64,000 bases of DNA from Chloroflexota bacterium (GTDB taxonomy: Bacteria; Chloroflexota; Dehalococcoidia; JABGRK01): the NCBI GenBank assembly GCA_018648325.1, contig JABGRK010000017.1, forward strand, positions 1 to 64,000, in the 5' to 3' direction. Below the pieces are notes generated by a model that ran no database searches, was not told the origin of the DNA, and saw nothing but the letters and a program-made list of their open reading frames with translations. The stretch's first letter is position 1, and each line of letters begins with the position of its first letter. Made by a program: the position numbers and the translations under genes. This document shows, in pieces, positions 38,334-47,353 of the stretch.

Positions 38334-39293
38334 TTGAACTGGAAATGGTTGATTAGACGGCTTGGCTTTATGCTTATGGTATTAGCGGTTGCCGTGATAC
38401 TGAATTTCCTTATTCCCCGCCTGATGCCCGGGAGTGCCAAGCAGGCATATGCGGGGAAATTACCCGAGGCTGTACAGGTGAAGATAATAGCACGGTTTGG
38501 GTTGGATAAGTCCATTTGGGAGCAGTTTGTTCTGTACATCCAAAATACCCTTAAGGGTGATTTGGGTATGTCGTTTTCAAACCACCCGAACTCCGTGACT
38601 TATATGATCGGCAATGCATTACCATGGACACTGTTTCTTCTCCTGACCGCCACAATTATTACCGTGCCTCTTGGCTATGTATTTGGAGTAATTGCGGGCT
38701 GGAGGGCCGGTAGCAAGACTGATACTGGAATACAAATAGGTTCATTATCCTTACTGGCCACACCACTTTTTTGGATAGCTATGGTATTGCTCTACGTATT
38801 TTCTGCACAGCTTGGTTGGTTTCCGCTGAGAGGAGCTGAGACCGCTTATTCTGGATATACCGGGCTTAAGTGGGTGGGTGATGTTCTGTGGCATGCAGTG
38901 CTGCCTGTTTTAGCCCTGATGACTCTATTTGGTGCCTATGAAATGATTATGAGAAACACCATGGTTACCACGCTGCGGGAAAACTATATAATAACCGCGG
39001 AGGCCAAGGGTGCCAGCGAGAACAGAGTAAAATATAAACATGCCGCCAGAAACGCATTATTACCGCTCATAACATCGGTTGGCATAAGGTTTGCAACAAT
39101 AGTTGGCGGATCGGTATTTGTGGAAAATATTTTTTCCTATCCAGGTATAGGCTCTCTCATATTTGATGCAGTAATATCTTATGATTTCCCCTTATTGCAG
39201 GGGGCCTTTTTAATTTTCTCGATAGTAACGGTCGTGGTAGTTTTTCTGCTTGATTTAGTTTATCTTCGTCTTGATCCCAGAATCAGATATTAA
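38334..39293 (+). CDS. Peptide ABC transporter permease (DppB/OppB-like)
   Basis: Six TM segments; ENYIITAEAKGASENRVKYKHAARNALLPLITSVG. Confidence 0.93.
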   Translation: MNWKWLIRRLGFMLMVLAVAVILNFLIPRLMPGSAKQAYAGKLPEAVQVKIIARFGLDKSIWEQFVLYIQNTLKGDLGMSFSNHPNSVTYMIGNALPWTLFLLLTATIITVPLGYVFGVIAGWRAGSKTDTGIQIGSLSLLATPLFWIAMVLLYVFSAQLGWFPLRGAETAYSGYTGLKWVGDVLWHAVLPVLALMTLFGAYEMIMRNTMVTTLRENYIITAEAKGASENRVKYKHAARNALLPLITSVGIRFATIVGGSVFVENIFSYPGIGSLIFDAVISYDFPLLQGAFLIFSIVTVVVVFLLDLVYLRLDPRIRY

Positions 39294-39308
39294 CAGTGGA
39301 GGTTAGGC

Positions 39309-40235
39309 TTGCCTTTATCCGGTAATCGACAATTTAATGATACAGATTCGCGGTTGAGCAAATCTATACGTGCAATTGGGCCGTTGTTTGCGTGGTGGCC
39401 GGAATACAGAAAGAGCAAGGTAGGCGTTATCGGCCTGATTATGGTGGGCATTTTTATTTTTGCCATAATTCTGGCTCCGTATATTGCGACACATGATCCG
39501 ACTTTTAAGGATAGGGATTTCATGTGGAAAGCACCCAGTTTTTCCCATTTTTTTGGCACGACTGCCCAAGGCAAAGATGTATTTTCCCAGCTGCTTCACT
39601 CGGGCCAGATCTCACTTATGATTGGTGTTGCTGCGGCTGGCGCGGTAACGGCGATGGGGACAATAATTGGATTGATTGCCGGTTATTTTGGCGGAATAGT
39701 TGATGAGATACTTACAAGGATTGCTGATATCCTGCTGGTACTGCCCCGGTTACCCCTGATGCTTGTGCTTGCAGCATACCTTGGTCCGGGTATGTCAACC
39801 ATTGTTTTTGTAGTGGTGATACTTGGCTGGACCAGAATTGCCCGGCAGGTAAGAGCACAGGTAATGTCATGTAAACAGCATACTTATGTTGAAAGAGCAA
39901 AGTCGATTGGGGCAGGCAATTTTCATATTATATGGAATCACATTTTGCCAAATGTGGCGGGGGTGGTAATTGCTAACTTTGTTCTGGAATGTGTAACGGT
40001 AATAATGTTGGAAGCGGGCTTAAGTTTCCTGGGATTTGGTGATCCTCTGCATCAAAGCTGGGGTATGATGCTTTTCAATGCTCAGAATGAGGGAGCGTTC
40101 TTGTTCGGTGCATGGTGGCAGTGGTTACCGCCGGGAGCATGCATTGCTGTACTTGGAATCGCGTTCAGTTTTATAGGTAATACGCTCAATGACAGATTCG
40201 TTCTGCGGCTTAAGAATATTAAAGGTGGCGCTTAA
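39309..40235 (+). CDS. Peptide ABC transporter permease (DppC/OppC-like)
   Basis: HFFGTTAQGKDVFSQLLHSGQISLMIG; YVERAKSIGAGNFHIIWNHILPNVAGV. Confidence 0.94.
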   Translation: MPLSGNRQFNDTDSRLSKSIRAIGPLFAWWPEYRKSKVGVIGLIMVGIFIFAIILAPYIATHDPTFKDRDFMWKAPSFSHFFGTTAQGKDVFSQLLHSGQISLMIGVAAAGAVTAMGTIIGLIAGYFGGIVDEILTRIADILLVLPRLPLMLVLAAYLGPGMSTIVFVVVILGWTRIARQVRAQVMSCKQHTYVERAKSIGAGNFHIIWNHILPNVAGVVIANFVLECVTVIMLEAGLSFLGFGDPLHQSWGMMLFNAQNEGAFLFGAWWQWLPPGACIAVLGIAFSFIGNTLNDRFVLRLKNIKGGA

Positions 40236-41194
40236 TGCCAATACTCACTGTAGATGATTTGAGGACGCACTATTTCACGGAAGCGGGGCCGGTTAAGGCT
40301 GTTGACGGTGTAAGCTTTACGCTTGATAAAGGCGAGTCCATTGGTATTGCCGGTGAATCCGGTTGCGGCAAGACCACCCTTGCTATGTCTCTGATGAGGC
40401 TTATTAAAGGTGGGGCCGTGGTTGGAGGAAAGATTCATCTGGGAGACATCTCGCTCCTTGATATGAGCATCAATGAATTTAGAAAGATTCGGTGGGAAAG
40501 AATATCGCTGGTATCTCAGGCAGCAATGGGTGCTCTTAATCCTGTATATACCGTGGGTTCTCAAATAGTAGAGGCTATACAGCTTCACTGGGATATGAGT
40601 AAGAGCGAGGCTTGGGAGCGTACGGCACATCTGCTTACACTGGTTAAGGTAGACCCTGTCAGAGGCAGAAGCTACCCGCATGAGCTAAGCGGAGGCATGA
40701 AACAGCGTATAATGATAGCCATGGCGCTTGCCTGTGATCCCGAGATTATTATCGCCGACGAGATGACTACAGCACTCGATGTTGTCACACAGGCCCAGGT
40801 ACTTAAACTTCTGATCGATCTGCAAAAAAGGCTTGATCTTTCGCTCATCTACATCTCACACGAACTTTCCGTTCTCGGTCAGGCCTGCGACAAGATGATT
40901 ATCATGTATGCCGGCAAGATCGTAGAGATGGGGCCGACGGCAAAGATATTTGGTGCGCCAAAACATCCGTATACACAGAAGCTGCTTGGTTCACTTATGG
41001 ACATTCATTCCGATTGTGTTATCCCTGATAGCATTCCTGGTAAGCCACCTGATCTGCTCAATCCTCCAAAGGGGTGCCGATTCTGGCCCAGATGTACTGT
41101 GGGACAGGTTACTTGCGAGACCCAGGAGCCATTGCTGATAGAAGTAGAGCCGGGGCATTATATGGCCTGTAATTGCTCTGACGATAAGATATAG
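40235..41194 (+). CDS. Peptide ABC transporter ATP-binding protein (DppD/OppD-like)
   Basis: GESGCGKTTLAMSLMRL; ELSGGMKQRIMIAMALACDPEIIIADE; C-terminal oligo_HPY. Confidence 0.95.
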   Translation: MPILTVDDLRTHYFTEAGPVKAVDGVSFTLDKGESIGIAGESGCGKTTLAMSLMRLIKGGAVVGGKIHLGDISLLDMSINEFRKIRWERISLVSQAAMGALNPVYTVGSQIVEAIQLHWDMSKSEAWERTAHLLTLVKVDPVRGRSYPHELSGGMKQRIMIAMALACDPEIIIADEMTTALDVVTQAQVLKLLIDLQKRLDLSLIYISHELSVLGQACDKMIIMYAGKIVEMGPTAKIFGAPKHPYTQKLLGSLMDIHSDCVIPDSIPGKPPDLLNPPKGCRFWPRCTVGQVTCETQEPLLIEVEPGHYMACNCSDDKI

Positions 41195-41203
41195 AGGATA
41201 TAA

Positions 41204-42184
41204 GTGGAAAACGAACAATATTTTGAGGTTGATCACTTAACGAAGTTTTTTCCTGTAAAAAAACGCGGCCAGTTTTTTGGCAAACCCATTTATGTTCATG
41301 CAGTTGATGATGTGCAGTTCACTGTCCGGAAGGGTAAAACCTATGGTGTTGTAGGGGAAAGCGGCTGTGGTAAAACTACACTTGCTAGAATGATTATGCA
41401 CCTGGAGAAACCAACCAGTGGCCGGATGCTGTTCAAGGGGCAAGACATTACCTTGTTCAACGGCAAACAAATGAAGGCATTGCGTCGGCAGATGCAGATG
41501 GTTTTTCAGGACCCGTTTGGTTCTTTGAATCCGGTCAGAACCATCCGCAATATTGTTGCCGAGCCGGTCAGGGTTCACCATATATTCCAAAACAGGCAAG
41601 ATGAAAAAATAAAGGTACAGGAAATGCTGGAAACCGTGGGATTGTCCAGTTCCGACGAAATGCTGGAAAAACGCCCCGGACAACTCAGTGGAGGGGAAAG
41701 GCAGCGAGTCGGTATTGCCAGTGCCCTTATTCTGGGAGCGGAGTTCATAGTCGCTGACGAACCGGTAAGTATGCTGGATGCCAGTATCAGGGCCGATATC
41801 ATTGCGCTTATGATGAAACTCAAGGAAGAAAAAAATCTAACCTACTTCTTCATAACACACGAGTTCGGTATGGCACGTGCCATATGCGATCGTATAGCTG
41901 TAATGTATGCCGGTAAGATGGTGGAAGTGGCCGATGCGGCCTCAATTGTTGATCACCCGTTGCATCCGTACACGCAGCTGCTAATCGATGCAATACCACC
42001 TCTAATACCCGATCCCAACTGGGGTAAGAACATAAGCGAGGGTGAAGTGCCATACTTTACAGTCCCGCCCCCAGGATGCAGATATCACCCCAGATGCTCT
42101 CGTGCTGACGAGCTATGCAAAAGCGAAATACCGGAGTTGGTTGATTATCGCGACGGTCACTTTGCAGCTTGTCATCACGTGTAG
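41204..42184 (+). CDS. Peptide ABC transporter ATP-binding protein (DppF/OppF-like)
   Basis: GESGCGKTTLARMIMHL; QLSGGERQRVGIASAL; GCRYHPRCSRADELC. Confidence 0.95.
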   Translation: MENEQYFEVDHLTKFFPVKKRGQFFGKPIYVHAVDDVQFTVRKGKTYGVVGESGCGKTTLARMIMHLEKPTSGRMLFKGQDITLFNGKQMKALRRQMQMVFQDPFGSLNPVRTIRNIVAEPVRVHHIFQNRQDEKIKVQEMLETVGLSSSDEMLEKRPGQLSGGERQRVGIASALILGAEFIVADEPVSMLDASIRADIIALMMKLKEEKNLTYFFITHEFGMARAICDRIAVMYAGKMVEVADAASIVDHPLHPYTQLLIDAIPPLIPDPNWGKNISEGEVPYFTVPPPGCRYHPRCSRADELCKSEIPELVDYRDGHFAACHHV

Positions 42185-42186
42185 GA

Positions 42187-44001
42187 CTACGTCTTCGACG
42201 AATTTAAGGCTGTGTACATGTTATAGTACATACCTTTTTGTGCCAGCAACTCCTGATGGCTGCCCTGCTCAGCCGGTCTGCCCTTATCCATAACGATTAT
42301 ACGGTCTGCGCTGGTGATGGTAGATAACCTGTGCGCAATGACAAGGCAGGTGCGTTTGGACGCAAGCGAGCGCAATGCCTTTTGAATGAGTGTCTCGGTC
42401 ATGATGTCTATGTTGGATGTGGCCTCGTCCAGTATCAGTATTTTGGGGTTGGCCAGTATGACACGTGCAAGACAGATAATCTGGCGCTGTCCCAGAGAAA
42501 GGTTCCCGCCCCTTTCACCCACCTGAGTGTCATATTTGAGTTCCAGATGGCTGATAAAAGTATGTGCTCGTGCCTTTTTCGCTGCCTTGACAATGTCTTC
42601 GTCTGATGCTTCCAGCTTGCCATACCTGATGTTGTCGGCAATGGTGCCTGAGAATAGATATGGGTCCTGCGGGACGATGCCCAGCTGGCTTGTCAGCGAT
42701 TTGTGCGTTACCGATCGTATGTCATGCCCATCGATGGTTATGCTTCCGCTGCCTACCTCGTAGAAGCGGTAGATGAGGTTGATGATAGTACTTTTTCCGG
42801 CGCCGGTTTTACCGACTATCGCCACTGTTTCTCCCGGGTTCACTGTCAGGTTCACGTCATGCAGCACCTCAACATCTTTGGTGTAGTTGAAGTACACGCT
42901 CGAAAATTTGATTTCTCCCGTTACCGGCGGTAGCTGGATTGCACCTGATACATCTGTAATCTCCTGTTTAACATCAAGCAGTTCGAAGATGCGGGCGCCG
43001 GAGGCCATGGCGCGTTGCAGCAGTGTGTACAGCATGGACAGCTCTCGTACCGGATTGAAGAAACGCAGTATAAACATCAAAAATCCAATTAGAATACCAA
43101 CTGTTATCGTTCCGTCAAGAACCATGTTTCCACCCAGTAAAATGGCAACTGCAATGGCGATGGCCATCAGTATTTCCACCAGCGGCAGCATTATCGAAGA
43201 CAGCCTTATCGCTTTCACGTTTGCTCCCAGATGTTCGCGGTTCACTTGTTCAAATTGTTCGAAGTTGGTATCCTCTCTGGACATGCTTTGTATCACGCGC
43301 ACACCGGATATATTCTCCTGCAGTCCGGCGTTTACCACTGCGATGGCCCGCCGTACTTTTGTAAATGCACGGCTGGCGTGTTTTTGCCAAATGAAAAGAA
43401 TTACGAACAGCACTGGTAGTAATATCAGCGTTGTTGCAGCAAGAAGCGGTTGCAGTACTACCATGGCAATGGCTATGCCCACTATGGTTATCACGCTGGT
43501 TACTATGTTCAAGAAACCATATGTCAGCAGTTGCTGCAGTTGCTGTACATCGTTTTGAACCCTGGACATGATTTTACCTGTAGCATTGTTTTCAAAGAAG
43601 TTCATGGACATTTGCTGCAGGTGATCAAACATCTGGGTGCGCAGTTTAAGCAGTACGGTTTGACCCGCATAATCAAGACACCTGTTTTCCACAAACTGTG
43701 CGCCCCATCCCACCAGAGCAATGACAGCATATATGATAACTATCACGGTCAGGCCACTGTAATTGCCATTGACAATGTAATTGTCGATAGCGATAGCGAT
43801 CAAAAGCGGATAAGAGATTGCAGCCAGCGATTTGATCACCATAGCAGCGCCGCCCACTGCCATTAGTAATTTGACGCCGCTTAAATACCTTAGCAGTCGC
43901 CTTACAACGCCATGGTCATATGGCTTGCCTTGCTCATCATCTTCTTCGTCTATAGAGCCCTGCAGGCGCTGTGCTTTTGTTGTTATGCCTCTAACTCTCA
44001 C
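42187..44001 (-). CDS. ABC exporter half-transporter (TM + NBD, 604 aa)
   Basis: GKTGAGKSTIINLIYRFYEV; GGNLSLGQRQIICLARVILANPKILILDEATSNID. Confidence 0.95.
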   Translation of the reverse strand: MRVRGITTKAQRLQGSIDEEDDEQGKPYDHGVVRRLLRYLSGVKLLMAVGGAAMVIKSLAAISYPLLIAIAIDNYIVNGNYSGLTVIVIIYAVIALVGWGAQFVENRCLDYAGQTVLLKLRTQMFDHLQQMSMNFFENNATGKIMSRVQNDVQQLQQLLTYGFLNIVTSVITIVGIAIAMVVLQPLLAATTLILLPVLFVILFIWQKHASRAFTKVRRAIAVVNAGLQENISGVRVIQSMSREDTNFEQFEQVNREHLGANVKAIRLSSIMLPLVEILMAIAIAVAILLGGNMVLDGTITVGILIGFLMFILRFFNPVRELSMLYTLLQRAMASGARIFELLDVKQEITDVSGAIQLPPVTGEIKFSSVYFNYTKDVEVLHDVNLTVNPGETVAIVGKTGAGKSTIINLIYRFYEVGSGSITIDGHDIRSVTHKSLTSQLGIVPQDPYLFSGTIADNIRYGKLEASDEDIVKAAKKARAHTFISHLELKYDTQVGERGGNLSLGQRQIICLARVILANPKILILDEATSNIDIMTETLIQKALRSLASKRTCLVIAHRLSTITSADRIIVMDKGRPAEQGSHQELLAQKGMYYNMYTALNSSKT

Positions 44002-45756
44002 TTACTCGCTACTCTCCTGGCCATCAAGCATTAGCAGTTGTGACTCGTATATCTGTTTATATAACCCGTCGCCGCTTATGAGTTGGTCGTGGTTGCCTTG
44101 TTCCAGTATATGCCCGTGCTCCAGCACCAGAATGAGATCGGCGTTTCTGATAATGGGCAGGCGGTGTGTGATGATAAAAGTTGTTCTGCCCTCAATAAGC
44201 CGGTTTAGTGCCTCAATTATGATGTGTTCTGTTTTTATATCCACACTGGATGTGGAATCGTCCAGAATCAGAATTGGCGTGTTCATTAGTAGTGTGCGGG
44301 CTATGCTCAGTCGCTGTTTTTCACCGCCGGAGAGGTTGACTCCACGTTCGCCGACCCATGTGTTATATCCCTGTGGCAGCGTTTCTATGAACTCATGCAG
44401 GTGAGCGGCTTTGGATGCGTCTATTATCTGCTCATCGGTGGCATCAGTTAATCCGTAGGCTATGTTGTCTCTGATACTTGCTGAAAACAGAAAGATGTCC
44501 TGCTGAGCTATACCCACGTTATTACGCAACGACGGCAACGTTATATCCCGTATATCGATCCCGTCAATTGTAATATTGCCGCTTGAGACATCGTAGAAAC
44601 GGGGGAGCAGGTTGGCTATGGTGCTTTTACCGCTGCCCGATGCACCTATCATGGCCACGGTCTGCCCCGGGCTAACTTCGAAAGTGGCTTTTTTTAGCGC
44701 CGGACTTACTGCATTGTATTTGAAAGTTACGTTGTCAAAGGCGACCTGTCCCTTTACATTATCGATGTCTATTGCATCCGGTTTTTGTATAATAGACGAC
44801 TCGGCATCCAGTATTTCCATTATGCGCTGCCCCGCCGATGCTGATCGTGAGAAGACGTTGGTTAGCATGCCTAGTCTTCTGGTTGGGACTATCAATATCC
44901 CCAGATAGAAAATGAACTGCGTAAGTTCTCCTATCGTCAGGGCGTCTCCGATTATCTGCCGCCCGCCATACCACAGGATGAGGGCTACAGGGATGGTCAT
45001 CAACATCACCATCAGAGGCATGTTAATGGCAAGAATTTGGGCTCTGGCCCTTTGCCGGTTGTATAGCTCACGTGTCTGGTTGGCGAATTTACGGCTTTCG
45101 TCTTTTTGGCGGGAAAACGCTTTCACGATTGTCACGCCGGTCAGGTTTTCTTCCAGTATGATGCCCAGCTTGCCGATCATCTGCTGTATTCCAGTCCAGA
45201 TGGGGCGCATGCGTTTGTTAAGAAAAATGGCGACGGCTGCTATTACCGGCAGTACAGCCATACTCATTAGGGCCAACTGCCAGTTGATGATTACCAGGAT
45301 GGTTACGATACCGGCAGTCATAGCTATGTATTGCAGCAGGCCCACAAGTCCCATACTGACAAACATTCGCACTGCTTCTACATCGGCTGTGGCGCGGGAC
45401 ATAAGCTGGCCGGTCTGGTTGACGTCGTGATAGCTGAAGCAAAGCCTTTGCAGGCGGTCATAAAGCGCGTTTCTGATGTCGTAGGCCGTTTTCTGTGAGG
45501 CCACTTCACTCAGGTAACTCTGCCCGTAGGCAAATATACCGCGCAAGATACTGGCACCCACAACTGCCAATGCCATCTGCGTTAAAAACGAGCGGCTTCC
45601 CTGATAGTTTGCCGGGTCGATCGTATCGATTGCCATTCGCAGGAACCACGGCATAGCAAGGGCAAAGGCGATGGTTGCCAGCAGGCAAATGAAAGAAGCT
45701 AGCAGCAGTATCCAATATTTCTTGGCAAATCCCGTTAATCTTACAAGCGTTATCAT
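44002..45756 (-). CDS. ABC exporter half-transporter (TM + NBD, 584 aa)
   Basis: GASGSGKSTIANLLPRFYDV; GVNLSGGEKQRLSIARTLLMNTPILILDDSTSSVD. Confidence 0.95.
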   Translation of the reverse strand: MITLVRLTGFAKKYWILLLASFICLLATIAFALAMPWFLRMAIDTIDPANYQGSRSFLTQMALAVVGASILRGIFAYGQSYLSEVASQKTAYDIRNALYDRLQRLCFSYHDVNQTGQLMSRATADVEAVRMFVSMGLVGLLQYIAMTAGIVTILVIINWQLALMSMAVLPVIAAVAIFLNKRMRPIWTGIQQMIGKLGIILEENLTGVTIVKAFSRQKDESRKFANQTRELYNRQRARAQILAINMPLMVMLMTIPVALILWYGGRQIIGDALTIGELTQFIFYLGILIVPTRRLGMLTNVFSRSASAGQRIMEILDAESSIIQKPDAIDIDNVKGQVAFDNVTFKYNAVSPALKKATFEVSPGQTVAMIGASGSGKSTIANLLPRFYDVSSGNITIDGIDIRDITLPSLRNNVGIAQQDIFLFSASIRDNIAYGLTDATDEQIIDASKAAHLHEFIETLPQGYNTWVGERGVNLSGGEKQRLSIARTLLMNTPILILDDSTSSVDIKTEHIIIEALNRLIEGRTTFIITHRLPIIRNADLILVLEHGHILEQGNHDQLISGDGLYKQIYESQLLMLDGQESSE

Positions 45757-45945
45757 CTAATAAACCACACTAATATTCATGATATTATAGCACTTTGAGC
45801 GTAACAATGATAAAAATCAGACACATTGAAAGGAGCCATTTCTTAGTGTATGCTGAAGCGGTGACAGGGCTTTTAGCCGATCAGTGTATCATAGGTAACA
45901 TTTAGTAATAATAAACGTAAGATAGAATTTGAGATAGATAGTTAT

Positions 45946-46329
45946 ATGTCACACAAAGTATTCGCTACAGCTATTAACTGTATAGACGGAAGAGTGCAGG
46001 TACCGGTAATTGATTGGATTAAGAAGCAACACGGTATAGATTATGTGGATATGATTACAAGCCCGGGTCCTGAGCGTTTACTGGCTAAAGGTACTGATCA
46101 TTCTGCTATTCAATCAATAAAGAAGTTTCTTGGAATATCAGTATCCCGCCATCAATCAAAACTTGTTGCCATTGCAATGCACCATGACTGTGCCGGAAAT
46201 TCGGCGGAGGACAAGACCAGAGCGGAACAGATGCTTATGGCAATTAAGACTTTGCATTCGTGGGATTATAATGTAAAGGTTATTGGATTGAGAGTTGATG
46301 AGAATTGGGAAGTTCATGAAGTGCAATAA
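45946..46329 (+). CDS. Small carbonic-anhydrase-like protein (127 aa)
   Basis: NCIDGR and HHDCAGN putative zinc motifs as in beta-CA-like small proteins. Confidence 0.65.
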   Translation: MSHKVFATAINCIDGRVQVPVIDWIKKQHGIDYVDMITSPGPERLLAKGTDHSAIQSIKKFLGISVSRHQSKLVAIAMHHDCAGNSAEDKTRAEQMLMAIKTLHSWDYNVKVIGLRVDENWEVHEVQ

Positions 46330-46375
46330 ATGATAGTATAAATGATGCTATAAGGATTTAGTTGAAGTAAATAGG

Positions 46376-46771
46376 TTGGTAGATATGGAATTTCTTATCA
46401 TCCCGGCGTTAGTGGGTGCAATTGGCGCAGCCGTTTATTTCTCTTTGAAGCGTGAGCCGGAGCGGCGGAAGCTTGCAGCTATTTTAGCTATTTATATGTT
46501 TTCATTTAGCTTGATAGTCTGCACAATTGTCTATGTAAATAGCTGGGTGCAGGCTAAAAGTGCCACGGCATTTTACGATGAGGCTTATAGTCAGCTCAGA
46601 ATGGAAGCACCAAACTTTATTGTTGTTGATTATGTTTCTCCTGATCAAACCGATTACAACGTTTACTTGAGAAGAGCAAGGGCGCTGGATAGTGATCCAA
46701 TCTTTGGCATACTTTATTTCACTCCACCCCAACGGCTAAAACAAGTGCGTCTTTCTCTACATTTAGCCTAG
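46376..46771 (+). CDS. Hypothetical membrane protein (131 aa)
   Basis: Two N-terminal hydrophobic segments; intergenic ORF with no competing frame. Confidence 0.5.
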   Translation: MVDMEFLIIPALVGAIGAAVYFSLKREPERRKLAAILAIYMFSFSLIVCTIVYVNSWVQAKSATAFYDEAYSQLRMEAPNFIVVDYVSPDQTDYNVYLRRARALDSDPIFGILYFTPPQRLKQVRLSLHLA

Positions 46772-46963
46772 CCCTATCTGGGTATTCTGGATTTCAACAC
46801 TCTTCCTGTAAACTCGCATAAAACGGGAGTCAATTATTGATGGCCGTTAACCTGTAGAAAACGGGTAAACTTGCCCGCTTTTTGCTTGAGGACTGGCGTC
46901 GTTGGTTTAAATGAGGGAGATAGATGGCTAGTGGACTGGGAAGGTGTGTGGGAGGCAATGTTC

Positions 46964-47050
46964 TGGTGGGGAAGGGGGGACTCGAACCCCCACGCTCGCA
47001 AGAGCACATGATCCTAAGTCATGCTCGTCTGCCAATTCCGACACTCCCCC
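46964..47050 (-). tRNA. tRNA-Leu(TAG), CCA encoded
   Basis: Minus strand GGGGGAGTGTCGGAATTGGCAGAC; anticodon arm CATGA-CTTAGGA-TCATG; long variable arm. Confidence 0.93.
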
Positions 47051-47180
47051 ATGAAGTGTAAGGCCAGCGATTATTTTACCATACTGAGCGGGATTTTTCT
47101 TCATTTTGGGTGTACAAAAACAGGCCAGTACGTTGGACGAGAATTGGCATATCCGGATTACGGTAAAGTTGTTATGGTTA

Positions 47181-47243
47181 TCTCACGTTTATCCCCCGCT
47201 TTTTCACGCTTATCCCCCGCTTTCTCACGTTTATCCCCCGATT
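47181..47243. repeat. Three tandem 21-bp repeats
   Basis: tctcacgtttatcccccgctt / tttcacgcttatcccccgctt / tctcacgtttatcccccgatt. Confidence 0.9.
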
Positions 47244-47353
47244 TTGGTCATTTTTACTAGTTAATACTTGAGTGTGAGGGCGTAGAAATAGCACTATTGT
47301 GGGGTTAATTACGGGGTGTTTTTTTCGCCTGGGGCGGCTCTAATTTTATATCT

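Noticed and set aside
42887-43558. Plus-strand 223-aa Ser/Thr-rich ORF.
   Set aside because: Antisense to the ABC exporter; composition typical of a shadow frame.
42187-45756. Considered the paired ABC exporters as a dedicated transporter for the Trp-terminal peptide.
   Set aside because: More than 30 kb away, no peptidase C39 domain visible; no link beyond being exporters.
47181-47243. Possible CRISPR array.
   Set aside because: Direct 21-bp tandem repeats without spacers; no cas genes in the window.
47021-47260. 79-aa ORF containing SRLSPAFSRLSPAFSRLSPDF.
   Set aside because: Produced by the tandem repeat and overlaps the tRNA-Leu gene.
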